A DNA stretch of 64,000 nt from Variovorax sp. IB41 (GTDB taxonomy: Bacteria > Pseudomonadota > Gammaproteobacteria > Burkholderiales > Burkholderiaceae_C): positions 1 to 64,000 of the forward strand of contig NZ_JAEFCB010000011.1 in the NCBI RefSeq assembly GCF_016405905.1. The letters run 5' to 3'. The notes below the pieces were generated by a model. That model did not search any database, was not told the origin of the DNA, and worked only from the letters and a program-made list of their open reading frames with translations. A program made the position numbers and the translations under genes. Below, in pieces: positions 7,681 through 16,589 of the stretch. Numbering within the stretch: position 1 is the stretch's first letter; every line of letters starts with the position of its first letter.

Positions 7681-8634
7681 TCAGCGTCCCCGATGGCGCT
7701 CGAGCAGCGCGCGCCGCGTGGCCTCGTGCTCGAACTGCGCGAGCCACCATTCGAGCGCGCGCCCCGGCCCGCCCGCGCTGCGCACGCGCCACGCGCAATG
7801 CATGGTGCCCAGCGGCGGCGTGCGCTCGGTCTTGCGTTCGATGAGATGGCCCGCCTCGATGTACGGCCGCGCCATCGGCTCGGGCAAAAAGCCGCCGCCC
7901 AGGCCGTGCAATTGCGCCGCGAGCTTGAACTGCATGCTCGGCACGGTGAGCACGTCCTGCCCGCCGACGAGGTTCACGGTCATGCTCGGCCCACTGCGCA
8001 CCGAGTCGGCCGCGGCGACCGCGCGGTACTGCCGCAGCACTTCGTCGGTCAGCGGCTCGGGCAGGCGCGCGAGCGGATGGTGCGGTGCCACCGCGTACAC
8101 GAAGCGCAGCTCGCCGATCGGCCGGCTGCGGATGCCGGTGGCCGTGAACGCGAGGCTCGCGGCATCGAGCACCGCGCCGATCGCCAGGTCGGCCTCGCCG
8201 CTGGTCAGCGCCTCGATGGTGCCCAGCAGCGTCTCGTCGCGCAGCTTGAGCCGCGTGGGCGGATCGAGCGCGAAGAAGGCGGTGGCCAGGTCCAGCAGCG
8301 GGTCGCGCGCGATCACGCTGTCCACCGCGATGGTGAGCATCGGCTCCCAGCCCGTGGCCACGCGCTTGACGCGGTTGGCCACCGCGTCGATTTCGTTCAG
8401 CAGGCGCGCCGATTCGCGCAGCAGCTCGGCGCCCGCCTCGGTAATGCGCGCCTGGCGCGCGCTGCGGTCGAACAGCAGCACGTCCAGCGCATCTTCGATC
8501 TGGCGCACCCGGTAGCTCAGCGCGCTGGGCACGAGGTTGAGCGCGCGCGCCGCGCCCGCGAAGCTGCCGGTGTTGGCCACCGTCTGCAGCATGGCGAGCG
8601 CGTCGGGGGTCAGTACGTCTCTGGCGCTGGGCAT
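7681..8634 (-). CDS. LysR family transcriptional regulator
   Basis: 317 residues from ATG at 8634; an in-frame TTG 18 bases upstream is possible but less likely. The winged helix is LAMLQTVANTGSFAGAARAL with recognition helix PSALSYRVRQIEDALDVLLFDR, and a LysR substrate-binding domain follows. It is divergent from the pirin/DoxX/flavoprotein cluster and is the likely regulator. LysR proteins are usually activated by a small molecule linked to the pathway they control. Confidence 0.93.
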   Translation of the reverse strand: MPSARDVLTPDALAMLQTVANTGSFAGAARALNLVPSALSYRVRQIEDALDVLLFDRSARQARITEAGAELLRESARLLNEIDAVANRVKRVATGWEPMLTIAVDSVIARDPLLDLATAFFALDPPTRLKLRDETLLGTIEALTSGEADLAIGAVLDAASLAFTATGIRSRPIGELRFVYAVAPHHPLARLPEPLTDEVLRQYRAVAAADSVRSGPSMTVNLVGGQDVLTVPSMQFKLAAQLHGLGGGFLPEPMARPYIEAGHLIERKTERTPPLGTMHCAWRVRSAGGPGRALEWWLAQFEHEATRRALLERHRGR

Positions 8635-8644
8635 GGCAATTCCA

Positions 8645-8674
8645 TTGATCAAAAAATTTGAATGATGCCATCAA
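8645..8674. promoter_or_regulatory. Candidate LysR binding region
   Basis: TTGAT at 8645-8649 and ATCAA at 8670-8674 are inverted around an AT-rich core in the gap between the LysR gene and the pirin gene. The surrounding DNA is much richer in A/T than the neighbouring genes. The spacing is longer than the textbook T-N11-A box, so this is only a candidate. Confidence 0.3.
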
Positions 8675-8794
8675 AACCGGGCGCTTTTACCTCGGGGGTG
8701 CGGGCCTAAAGTTCTTCACATCCGCTGCGCATCCGGCGCGGCATACGAAGAAGGCCAGAACATCCCCCCGGGGAACGGCCAAAGGAGTTCGACG

Positions 8795-9496
8795 ATGTTG
8801 CAAGTCCGTAAATCACAGGAACGCGGTTATGCCGACCATGGCTGGCTGCGCTCGTTCCACAGCTTTTCCTTCGCCGGTTACTACGACGCGGCCCACATGG
8901 GCTTCGGCAACCTGCGGGTGATCAACGAAGACCGCGTGGCCGCGGGCGCCGGCTTCGGCACCCATGGCCACAAGGACATGGAGATCATCAGCTACGTGCT
9001 CTCGGGCGAACTGGCGCACAAGGACAGCATGGGGAACATCGAATCCATTCCGCCGGGCGACGTGCAGCGCATGAGCGCGGGCCGCGGCGTGATGCACAGC
9101 GAGTTCAACCACAAGAAGGACGAGACCACGCACTTCCTGCAGATCTGGATCGAGCCCAACGTGCGCGGCATCGCGCCGGGCTACGAGCAAAAGCAGTTCG
9201 GCGACGCCGAGAAGCGCGGCAAGCTGCGCCTGGTGGCCTCGCCCGACGGCAGCGACGGCTCGGTGAAGGTGAATGCCGATGCGCGCCTCTTCGCCGGGCT
9301 GCTTGATGGCGAAGAGAACGCCAGCCTGGCGCTCGACCCGGCGCGCAAGAGCTACGTGCACCTGATTCGCGGCGAGCTCGAAGTCAATGGCCAGAAGCTC
9401 TCGGGCGGCGACGCCGCGATGCTCGAAGGCGAATCGCAGTTGACGCTGGGCGCCGGCAAGGATGCCGAAGTGCTGGTGTTCGACCTGACCGCTTGA
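8795..9496 (+). CDS. Pirin family bicupin protein (YhhW-like)
   Basis: 233 residues with the cupin metal ligands His57, His59 (THGHKDMEI), His101 and Glu103 (MHSEFN). Pirins of this group can act as quercetin dioxygenases or redox-dependent regulators; YhhW of E. coli is the model. AAAGGAG lies seven bases before the ATG. It is the first gene next to the divergent LysR regulator and is followed by an intrinsic terminator, so the next three genes may have their own promoter or depend on read-through. Confidence 0.9.
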   Translation: MLQVRKSQERGYADHGWLRSFHSFSFAGYYDAAHMGFGNLRVINEDRVAAGAGFGTHGHKDMEIISYVLSGELAHKDSMGNIESIPPGDVQRMSAGRGVMHSEFNHKKDETTHFLQIWIEPNVRGIAPGYEQKQFGDAEKRGKLRLVASPDGSDGSVKVNADARLFAGLLDGEENASLALDPARKSYVHLIRGELEVNGQKLSGGDAAMLEGESQLTLGAGKDAEVLVFDLTA

Positions 9497-9502
9497 TCCA
9501 CC

Positions 9503-9530
9503 GCCGGGCGCTTGTCGTCCGGCTTTTTTT
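9503..9530 (+). terminator. Intrinsic terminator after pirin
   Basis: GCCGGGCG-CTTGT-CGTCCGGC forms an eight-pair stem with one G-U pair, followed by seven T bases. It is seven bases past the pirin stop codon. Confidence 0.85.
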
Positions 9531-9573
9531 CTGTCCCCTGTATTTCAATCAACAACCCGAGGAGTTTTCAACC

Positions 9574-9978
9574 ATGGCAACCACCACCACCCCCAACGCA
9601 GCCCAGGACACCCTGGCGCTGATCGGCCGCATCCTGATCGCCACGCTGTTCATCCCCGCCGGCTTCGGCAAGCTCATGGGCTTTGCGGGCACCGTCGGCT
9701 ACATCACCAAGGTGGCGGGCCTGCCGCTGCCCGAGGTGGCGGCCGCGATCGCGATCGTCATCGAACTCGGCTTCGGCATCGCGCTGCTGGTCGGCTTCAA
9801 GACGCGCTGGGTGGCGCTCGTCATGGCCATCTTCACGGTCGCGACCGGCCTGTTCTTCCACAAGTTCTGGATCGATGCGACGCAGAACACGCAGTTCTTC
9901 AAGAACCTGGCGATCGCCGGCGGCATGCTTGCTTTCTCGGCCTTCGGCGCCGGCCGCTTCAGCATCGACAAGCGCTGA
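9574..9978 (+). CDS. DoxX family membrane protein
   Basis: 134 residues from the ATG preceded by CGAGGAG. Four hydrophobic segments are visible, with the DoxX signature LALIGRILIATLFIPAGFGK at the start and helix AAIAIVIELGFGIALLVGF. DoxX proteins are small inner-membrane proteins tied to quinone or thiol redox stress, but the activity is not established. It sits in a cluster with two pirins and a WrbA-like flavoprotein, all proteins associated with quinone or electrophile response. Confidence 0.88.
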   Translation: MATTTTPNAAQDTLALIGRILIATLFIPAGFGKLMGFAGTVGYITKVAGLPLPEVAAAIAIVIELGFGIALLVGFKTRWVALVMAIFTVATGLFFHKFWIDATQNTQFFKNLAIAGGMLAFSAFGAGRFSIDKR

Positions 9979-10008
9979 TCCACCTTTCAACCCAAGGAGC
10001 ACCTGAAC

Positions 10009-10560
10009 ATGGCAAACATCGTTGTCGTCTTCCATTCCGGCTACGGCCACACCCAACGCATCGCGCAAGCCGTGGCCGAATCGGCCGGCGCGCAGCTGCT
10101 CGCCATCGACGCCGACGGCAACCTGCCCGAAGGCGGCTGGGAAACATTGGCCGCGGCAGATGCCATCGTCTTCGGCTCGCCCACCTACATGGGCGGCGTG
10201 AGCTGGCAGTTCAAGAAGTTCGCCGATGCGTCGTCCAAGGTCTGGTACACGCAGGGCTGGAAGGACAAGCTCTTCGCCGGCTTCACCAACAGCGCCACCA
10301 TGAACGGCGACAAGGTCACGACCATGGCGTACCTGTGGACGCTCGCGATGCAGCACAGCGGCATCTGGGTCAGCATGGGCATCCTGCCGACCAACAACAA
10401 GGCAGCGACACGCGACTCGATGAACTACGTGGGCGGCTACGGCGGCCTCTTGACGCAATCGCCGTCGGACGCGAGCCCGGCCGAGATGTTCAAGGGCGAC
10501 TTCGATACGGCACGTGCATTCGGCGAACGTATTGCCGCAGTGGCAAGATCGCGCGGATAA
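10009..10560 (+). CDS. WrbA-like flavodoxin/NAD(P)H quinone oxidoreductase
   Basis: 183 residues. The FMN phosphate loop is VVFHSGYGHTQRIAQAVAE at the N terminus, and FGSPTYMGGVSWQFKKFAD plus the later GGYGGLLTQ are typical of the WrbA/flavodoxin-like reductases. Such enzymes reduce quinones by two electrons and avoid semiquinones. AAGGAG precedes the ATG. It is placed between DoxX and the second pirin in the same direction. Confidence 0.88.
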   Translation: MANIVVVFHSGYGHTQRIAQAVAESAGAQLLAIDADGNLPEGGWETLAAADAIVFGSPTYMGGVSWQFKKFADASSKVWYTQGWKDKLFAGFTNSATMNGDKVTTMAYLWTLAMQHSGIWVSMGILPTNNKAATRDSMNYVGGYGGLLTQSPSDASPAEMFKGDFDTARAFGERIAAVARSRG

Positions 10561-10584
10561 ACCCAGCCACCCACGGAGCCCCCG

Positions 10585-11508
10585 ATGACCGACACCACTG
10601 CCCACGCCCAATTGCTTCAACCGCACGACAAGGACCTGGGTGGTGGCTTCAACGTGAGGCGCCTCTTGCCCGCGGCGCAGCGCCGCTCGGTCGGGCCCTT
10701 CGTGTTCTTCGACCATTTCGGGCCGGCCACCGAGAAGCCCGGCACCGAGCACGATGTGCGGCCGCATCCGCACATCGGCCTGGCGACGGTCACCTATCTT
10801 TTCGAGGGCGCGATGATGCATCGCGACAGCCTCGGAAGCGTGCAGGAGATCCTCCCCGGCGCGATCAACTGGATGACCTCGGGGCGCGGCATCGTGCACT
10901 CCGAGCGCAAGCCCGATCGCCTGAAGGCCGACACCTATGTGAACCACGGACTGCAGCTCTGGGCCGCATTGCCGCAGGCGCATGAGGAGGTCGAGCCGAG
11001 CTTCGAGCACACGCCGGCCAGCGCCATTCCCGAACTGGTGGAGCAGGGCGCCAACGTGCGCGTGCTGGTGGGCGAGGCCTTCGGCCAGCGCTCTCCGGTG
11101 AAGACATTGGCGCAGACCGTGTACGTCGACATCGCGCTGCCCGCGGGCGGCCGCTTCGAGCTGCCCGCACTGGCGCCCGAGCTGGCCATCTACGCCGTCG
11201 ATGCCGATGCGCGCGTCAACGGCGAGGCGATCCCCGCGCACACGATGGCGGTGCTGCCCGACGGGCAGGGCGCTGTGCTGACTTCTGAGGCGGCCGTGCG
11301 CCTGATGGTGATCGGCGGTGAGCCGCTGGACGGTCCGCGCTACATCACCTGGAACTTCGTCTCGAGCCGGCGCGAGCGCATCCTCGAGGCCGGCGCCGAC
11401 TGGGCCGCGCAACGCATGGGCCACGTGCCCGGCGAGACCGAATTCATTCCGCTGCCGGGCAAGCCCTTCGGCGTGCGCGAGCCGGACACCGGGACCACGC
11501 CCGTCTGA
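10585..11508 (+). CDS. Pirin family protein, second paralog
   Basis: 307 residues. The metal-binding residues are His61 and His63 in RPHPHIGLATVTYLF, and His105 and Glu107 in IVHSER. It is longer than the first pirin of the cluster and belongs to a different pirin subgroup with a C-terminal cupin (MAVLPDGQGAVLTSEAAVRL). It ends the DoxX-flavoprotein-pirin run, 24 bases after the preceding gene. Confidence 0.9.
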   Translation: MTDTTAHAQLLQPHDKDLGGGFNVRRLLPAAQRRSVGPFVFFDHFGPATEKPGTEHDVRPHPHIGLATVTYLFEGAMMHRDSLGSVQEILPGAINWMTSGRGIVHSERKPDRLKADTYVNHGLQLWAALPQAHEEVEPSFEHTPASAIPELVEQGANVRVLVGEAFGQRSPVKTLAQTVYVDIALPAGGRFELPALAPELAIYAVDADARVNGEAIPAHTMAVLPDGQGAVLTSEAAVRLMVIGGEPLDGPRYITWNFVSSRRERILEAGADWAAQRMGHVPGETEFIPLPGKPFGVREPDTGTTPV

Positions 11509-11582
11509 CCCTGTTCGTACGTTGGCGGGAGAGATTTCGCGAGATTTCCGGACATCTCGAGGTAGTAAGCTGCGCCCCGCAA

Positions 11583-11605
11583 ACGGCGATCGAGGGGATC
11601 GCCGT
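11583..11605 (+). other. Leader hairpin
   Basis: ACGGCGATC and GATCGCCGT form a nine-pair stem with a five-base loop, 32 bases upstream of the next start codon. There is no T-run, so it is not an intrinsic terminator. It could be a stabiliser or an expression-control element of the downstream gene. Confidence 0.4.
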
Positions 11606-11637
11606 CCCAACGACATCCCAGAAAGGGAGCAAGGCAC

Positions 11638-12054
11638 ATGGCAGTTTTTCGGACCCCCGAGGTTGCGCCGGGCGAATACGGCGATCTTTTCGAATTCCTC
11701 ATGAAGGAGCTCAAGCTCTTCAAGCGCAAGCTGGTCCTCATGCTCAAGCATGTGCAGACCGGCGAGTCGATGGTCTATGAACAGGCCTGGTACGACTTCC
11801 ACCTGAAGGACCGCATCACGCACCTGCTCAAGACCGACGACTACGCCGCCGTCGCGCAGTTGCCGATCAACAAGAAGGGCCAGACCGGCATCTACATCGA
11901 GACCCGCTACGTCAAGAGCGGCAAGCTCGTCGGCCTGCAGCTCGTGGAGGCCCGGCCGCACGAGGGCGGGCGCTACGTGGGCCTCACGCCCGCGGTGGTG
12001 TTCACCGACGCCGACGGCGAGCGCATGCTGGCGTTCGCACAGAAGCTCAAGTAG
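11638..12054 (+). CDS. Conserved hypothetical protein
   Basis: 138 residues; I do not recognise a named family. The sequence is soluble and basic, with KELKLFKRKLVLMLKHVQTG, a central helical part (YDFHLKDRITHLLKTDD) and a likely beta region TGIYIETRYVKSGKLVGLQL. AAAGGGAG lies a few bases before the ATG. It is a single-gene unit with a leader hairpin and a strong terminator shared with tctA. Codon use resembles the neighbours. Confidence 0.75.
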   Translation: MAVFRTPEVAPGEYGDLFEFLMKELKLFKRKLVLMLKHVQTGESMVYEQAWYDFHLKDRITHLLKTDDYAAVAQLPINKKGQTGIYIETRYVKSGKLVGLQLVEARPHEGGRYVGLTPAVVFTDADGERMLAFAQKLK

Positions 12055-12070
12055 AAAGAAGCGCAAACGA

Positions 12071-12101
12071 AAAAAAGGGTCCGACTGGTCGGACCCTTTT
12101 T
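12071..12101. terminator. Bidirectional intrinsic terminator
   Basis: GGGTCCGAC and GTCGGACCC form a nine-pair stem with a two-base gap, flanked by an A-run on the left and a T-run on the right. It therefore serves both convergent genes, the conserved hypothetical and tctA. Confidence 0.93.
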
Positions 12102-12118
12102 CTTTTCTCGCCTGAGGC

Positions 12119-13687
12119 TTACTTGCCGCCGATCGAGACGGCCTCCGCAGGCGGTGCGCCATCGGGCGCCTTCGGCAGTTCGATCATCGCCTTGCGGCCC
12201 GCGCGACCGCGCCATGCCGAGAAGCCCACGCCGGCCAGCAGCAGCACGCACAACCCGATGAAGGTGCCGCTGATCGGCCGCGTGACGAACACCGACATGT
12301 CGCCGCGCGAGAGCAGCAGGGCGCGGCGGAAGTTCTCCTCCACCATCGGCCCGAGCACGAAGCCCAGCAGGATCGGCGCGACCGAGAACTCCAGCGTCAT
12401 CAGCACCGCGCCGACGATGCCGAACACCAGCACTTCCCAGATCTGGAACAGGCTGTTCTGCGTGCTGTACACGCCCGTCGCAATGAAGAACATCGCGGCC
12501 GGGAACAGGTACTTGTAGGGCACCTTCAGGAGCTTGACCCACACGCCGATCATCGGCACGTTCAGCACCACCAGGATCACGTTGCCGATCCAGAACGAGG
12601 CGATCAGGCCCCAGAAGATGTCCGGATGCTCGGTGATGAGCTGCGGGCCGGGCTGGATGCCCTGGATCAGCAGCGCGCCCAGGATCAGCGCCATCACCGC
12701 GTCGCCCGGAATCCCCAGGCTCATCGTCGGGATGAAGTCGACCTGCGTCTTGGAGTGGGCCGAGGCCTCGGGGCCGGCCACGCCTTCGATCATGCCGGTG
12801 CCGAACTTGTCGGGCGTCTTGGAGACCTTGCGCTCCAGCGCGTAGGCGATGAAGGTGGTGATGGTCGGGCCGGTGCCGGGCATCGCGCCGAAGATCGTGC
12901 CGACGATGGTGCCGCGGATCATGGCGGGGAAGGCGCGCTTCAATTCTTCCTTGCTCGGGCGCATGTCGCTCAGCTTGAGCGTGCCCGTGTCGCCGATGGC
13001 CTTCATGCGGTTCACGTTGAGCAGGAAGTCGGCCACGCCGAAGAGGCCCATCGAGATGGCCACCAGTTCGAGGCCGTCGCTCAACTCGGGCAGGTTGAAC
13101 GCGAAGCGGAAGCTGCCGCTGTTCACGTCGGTGCCGACCACGCCGCACAGGAGGCCGAAGATCGTCATCGCCACGCCCTTGAGCGGCGAGCCGCGCGACA
13201 TGGTGGAACCGGCAAGAAGGCCCAGCAGCATGATCGAGAAGATCTCGGTCGGGCCGAACTTGAACGCGATCTGCACCAGCAGGGGCGAGGCGAAGATCAT
13301 CACGATGATGCCGACCGACGCCGCGAAGAACGAGGCGATCATCGTCACCCCGAGCGCGACGCCGCCCTTGCCCTGCTTGGTCATCGGGTAGCCGTCCAGG
13401 CACGTCACCGCATGCGGCGGGTGCGAGGGCATGTTCATCAGGATGGCGCCGATGGCACCGCCGTACTGCGAGCCGTAGAAGATGCCCGCCAGCATCAGGA
13501 TCGCGGGCACCGGGTGCATCGCGTAGGTGAGCGGCAGAAGGATCGAGATGGCCTGCAGTGCGCCCATGCCCGGCAGCACGCCGATCAGGTTGCCCACCAG
13601 CACGCCGAAGAACGACCACAGGAGATTGGAGCCCTGGAACGCGACACCGAAGCCGAACCAGAGGTCGTGGAGCGATTGACCGATCAT
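12119..13687 (-). CDS. tctA: Tripartite tricarboxylate transporter large permease TctA
   Basis: 522 residues with about 12 membrane segments. GVLPGMGALQAISILLPL at the N terminus and the second, internal repeat GAMPGTGPTITTFIAYALE are the paired TctA signatures, and FGLLCGVVGTDVNSG is also typical. TctA and TctB together form the membrane part of a solute-binding-protein-dependent secondary carrier for tricarboxylates and other carboxylates. It directly follows tctB. Confidence 0.95.
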   Translation of the reverse strand: MIGQSLHDLWFGFGVAFQGSNLLWSFFGVLVGNLIGVLPGMGALQAISILLPLTYAMHPVPAILMLAGIFYGSQYGGAIGAILMNMPSHPPHAVTCLDGYPMTKQGKGGVALGVTMIASFFAASVGIIVMIFASPLLVQIAFKFGPTEIFSIMLLGLLAGSTMSRGSPLKGVAMTIFGLLCGVVGTDVNSGSFRFAFNLPELSDGLELVAISMGLFGVADFLLNVNRMKAIGDTGTLKLSDMRPSKEELKRAFPAMIRGTIVGTIFGAMPGTGPTITTFIAYALERKVSKTPDKFGTGMIEGVAGPEASAHSKTQVDFIPTMSLGIPGDAVMALILGALLIQGIQPGPQLITEHPDIFWGLIASFWIGNVILVVLNVPMIGVWVKLLKVPYKYLFPAAMFFIATGVYSTQNSLFQIWEVLVFGIVGAVLMTLEFSVAPILLGFVLGPMVEENFRRALLLSRGDMSVFVTRPISGTFIGLCVLLLAGVGFSAWRGRAGRKAMIELPKAPDGAPPAEAVSIGGK

Positions 13688-13691
13688 GGCT

Positions 13692-14210
13692 TCAGCCTCC
13701 CCATTGGAACAACGGCAGCTGCAGCTTCAGCGCCCACCAGAACACCACCACCGCGATGAAGCACATCGCGAGCGCCAAGAGCAGCGCCTCGGTCAGCGTG
13801 TTGTCGCGGTCGCCCAGCGCCGAGATGAACACGATGGCGAAGGTCGCCGGCAGCAGGCCGCCGTATTCGCCCAGCAGCAGGAACGACAGGATGCCCGCGA
13901 TGATGCAGATGCCGCCGCGCATGTCGGGCATGCCGCCCGGATGGCCGTGCGACACGGCCTCGGTGCTCGCGGGTTTCTCACCGCGCGCGGAGATGGCGAT
14001 GAGCAGGCCCGTGAGCGCCAGGAGACCGCCGAGCGCGACCGGGAAGAAGCCCGGTCCCATGTGCGCGAGCTCGCCGACGCGGTAGCCGATGCCGGCATAG
14101 ACGGCTGCCAGGCCGATGACCACGAGCAACGCGCCGCCGTAGTAATCCTTCTTGAATTGGGGTGCGGGCCGAAGCGCGTGCGAGGCCGGATCTTCACCGT
14201 GCGGGTGCAT
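13692..14210 (-). CDS. tctB: Tripartite tricarboxylate transporter small subunit TctB
   Basis: 172 residues from ATG at 14210, with AAGGAGACTCA before it. It has four membrane helices, with DYYGGALLVVIGLAAVYAG and the conserved MGPGFFPVALGGLLALTG. An upstream in-frame extension exists but crosses a non-coding gap. It is four bases from tctA. The periplasmic receptor TctC, which normally precedes tctB, is not present. Confidence 0.92.
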   Translation of the reverse strand: MHPHGEDPASHALRPAPQFKKDYYGGALLVVIGLAAVYAGIGYRVGELAHMGPGFFPVALGGLLALTGLLIAISARGEKPASTEAVSHGHPGGMPDMRGGICIIAGILSFLLLGEYGGLLPATFAIVFISALGDRDNTLTEALLLALAMCFIAVVVFWWALKLQLPLFQWGG

Positions 14211-14325
14211 TGAGTCTCCTTCGATTTGGAAGGAGCGCAGTCTAGAAATCGAGGCTTTCAATCGCCTTTCGATACGAGTGCGAAAGGCCTCTGGAGCTTC
14301 AAAATACGTGTAATTGCGTACCGCG

Positions 14326-15909
14326 CTACCCCGCAGAAACCCTAGGTAAAACGGCCAATGGGAGCTTGAGGATCGCGCGGAGGCCGCCGCCGTTCGGGCG
14401 CTCGGGCATGTCGGCGCTGTCCAGTTCGATCTCGCCGCCGTTGCGCCGCGCATAGCCGCGCGCGATGGCCAGGCCGAGGCCCGCGCCTTGCGTGGCGGCG
14501 TTGGCGGCGGGGTCGCGGTGAAAGCGCTCGAACACGCTGTCGCGCCGCTCGGGCGCGATGCCCGGGCCGCTGTCGCACACCTCGGCCAGCGCGTGCGAGG
14601 CCTCGCGCCGCACGGTCACCGTGATGTTGCCGCCGCGCGGCGTGTACTTGATGGCGTTGTGCACGAGGTTGGCGAGCACCTCGTGCAGCTCGGCGCCGTT
14701 GGCCTCGACGGGCAGCACGGGGGGCGCGTTGTCGTCGTCGCTGTCGCCGTCCAGCTTGTCCTGCGCCTCCGGTTCGCCGCGTGCATCGACCCAGCCCAGG
14801 TCCTGGTCGTGCTCGCGCGCGAGCGGCAGGTACTGCAGCACCACGGCGCGCGCGATGTCGCTGAGGTCGACCACCGCGGGCTCGGTGCCGCCCGTGATTT
14901 CCTCTTCGGTCGTGGCATGCGCCAGCGCCAGCAATTGCTCGCTCAGGCGCCGCGTGCGCGCCAGCTGCGCGACGATCGCGTGCAGCGATTCGCGCATGCG
15001 CGCCGGGTCGGTCTCGCGCACCGCGTAGCCCGCCTGGATCGACAGGATGCTCAGCGGCGTGCGCAGCTGGTGCGAGGCATCGGCCAGGAACTGCGACTGC
15101 TCGGCCACCATGCGCCGGTGGTCCGCGATGTGGTGGTTGACCGCGTCCACCAGCGGCACCACCTCCTGCGGCACGCCGCTCGCGTCGAGCGGCTTCAGGT
15201 CATCGCGCCGGCGCTCGCGCAGCGACCGGCGCAGGCGCTCCAGCGGACGCAGCGTCCAGGCCACGCCCAGCCACACCAGCACGGCCATCACCAGCACCAT
15301 GCGCGCGTCGCGCAGCAGCTCCTGCTCGAGCGATTCGTTCTGCGCCTGCAGGCGCGGGCCGGTGCCCTCTGCGGCCTGGATGAGCACGCTGTACGCGGTG
15401 CCGGCGTGGGTGTTGTCGTAGACCGTCTGGCGCAGCGCGGCCACGCGCACCGGGTGCTGCTCGTGCACCGCGTCGTAGAACACGGGCGTGCCGTCGGGCG
15501 GGCGCTCTGCGGGGCGGGGCAGGCCGGGCACGCCCATGAGCGTGGTCTCGGGCGCGTTGGTGTCGAGCGTCTCGCCCTTGGGAATGCGCTGCACGCCGAC
15601 GTGCAGGTACTTGTAGCGCAGGTGCGTGGACTCGAACATCGCCTGCACCGAGAAGGCCTCCTGCACCCGCACGCTGCCGTCGCTCGCGACCACGATGCCG
15701 TTGGCCAGCGCCTGCACGGGCTCCAGCAGGCTCTGGTCGTAGGCGAGCACCAGCGAATCGGTGAGCGTGCGGTAGTCGTTCCAGCTGTCCAGCGCCAGCA
15801 GCGCGACGATGCCCGGCAGCAGCAGCGCGAGCAGGCGCGCGCGGATGCCGAAGCGCCGCGGTTCGGTCCGCAATTCAGGCCGCTGCGGGCGGGGCGCCTG
15901 GGGGTCCAT
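14326..15909 (-). CDS. tctE: Sensor histidine kinase TctE-type
   Basis: 527 residues from ATG at 15909. A membrane helix near residues 22-42 and a second near 250-270 flank a periplasmic sensor domain; the HisKA box FLADASHQLRTPLSILSIQA and the ATPase N-box LANLVHNAIKYTPRGG and G-box GAGLGLAIARGYARR follow. An acidic insert EPEAQDKLDGDSDDDN lies in the ATPase domain before the N-box. It senses external tricarboxylates in the model TctDE system. The start overlaps the response regulator end by 35 bases, and tctB starts 116 bases after its stop. Confidence 0.88.
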   Translation of the reverse strand: MDPQAPRPQRPELRTEPRRFGIRARLLALLLPGIVALLALDSWNDYRTLTDSLVLAYDQSLLEPVQALANGIVVASDGSVRVQEAFSVQAMFESTHLRYKYLHVGVQRIPKGETLDTNAPETTLMGVPGLPRPAERPPDGTPVFYDAVHEQHPVRVAALRQTVYDNTHAGTAYSVLIQAAEGTGPRLQAQNESLEQELLRDARMVLVMAVLVWLGVAWTLRPLERLRRSLRERRRDDLKPLDASGVPQEVVPLVDAVNHHIADHRRMVAEQSQFLADASHQLRTPLSILSIQAGYAVRETDPARMRESLHAIVAQLARTRRLSEQLLALAHATTEEEITGGTEPAVVDLSDIARAVVLQYLPLAREHDQDLGWVDARGEPEAQDKLDGDSDDDNAPPVLPVEANGAELHEVLANLVHNAIKYTPRGGNITVTVRREASHALAEVCDSGPGIAPERRDSVFERFHRDPAANAATQGAGLGLAIARGYARRNGGEIELDSADMPERPNGGGLRAILKLPLAVLPRVSAG

Positions 15910-16576
15910 CGGCAATGCCCTCGAGCATGTAGCCCAGCCCGCGCACGGTGACGATGCGCACGTCGCTGTCCGCGAGCTTGCGCCGCAGGCGATGCAGCAC
16001 GACCTCGATGGCGTCGGGCCCCGCGGTGCTGTCGTTGGTGAACACCTTGGCAAAGAGCTGCGACTTGCCCACCGGCGCGCCGCTGCGCATCAAGAGCGCG
16101 GTGAGCGCGGCCTGCTCACGCGGCGTGAGCGACAGCAGCGTGCCGCGCAGCGTGAAGGCGTGGCTCTCGCTGTCGTACGAGAGCGAGGCGCACTGCAGCC
16201 GCGGATGCTGCTTGCCGCGGCTGCGCCGCACCAGCGCCGCCAGGCGCGCCTCCAGCTCGACCAGCTCGAAAGGCTTGGTGAGGAAATCGTCCGCGCCCAG
16301 GTTCAGGCCACGCACGCGGTCCTGCAGCGCGCCCTGCGCGGTGAGGATGAGCACGGGGGTGCGGTCGTCGGCATCGCGCATGTCGGCCAGCACGCTCAGG
16401 CCGTGCTTGTCGGGCAGGCGCAGGTCCAGGACGATGGCGTCGTATTCGGTGCCGGCCATGAAGGCCTCGGCGGTGCGCGCATCGGGCGCGTGGTCGGCGA
16501 CGAAGCCGCTCTGGGTCAACGCCCGGACGAGCCACGAGGCCATGTCCAGTTCGTCTTCCACCAGGAGGATGCGCAT
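15875..16576 (-). CDS. tctD: OmpR-family response regulator TctD-type
   Basis: 233 residues. The receiver domain has the acidic pair in RILLVEDELD, the phosphoacceptor Asp in DAIVLDLRLPD and Lys in DDFLTKPFE; the C-terminal winged helix has LSLTPREQAALTALL and IEVVLHRLRRKL. It is the first gene of the tctD-tctE-tctB-tctA run and presumably activates tctBA when the ligand is sensed. Confidence 0.93.
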   Translation of the reverse strand: MRILLVEDELDMASWLVRALTQSGFVADHAPDARTAEAFMAGTEYDAIVLDLRLPDKHGLSVLADMRDADDRTPVLILTAQGALQDRVRGLNLGADDFLTKPFELVELEARLAALVRRSRGKQHPRLQCASLSYDSESHAFTLRGTLLSLTPREQAALTALLMRSGAPVGKSQLFAKVFTNDSTAGPDAIEVVLHRLRRKLADSDVRIVTVRGLGYMLEGIADGPPGAPPAAA

Positions 16577-16589
16577 GAGGGATTGCCGG

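Noticed and set aside
5776..8661. 961-residue open frame on the plus strand
   Set aside because: It runs antisense to gluQ, the FAD oxidoreductase and the LysR gene, all of which have clear motifs; no ribosome site or domain supports the plus-strand frame.
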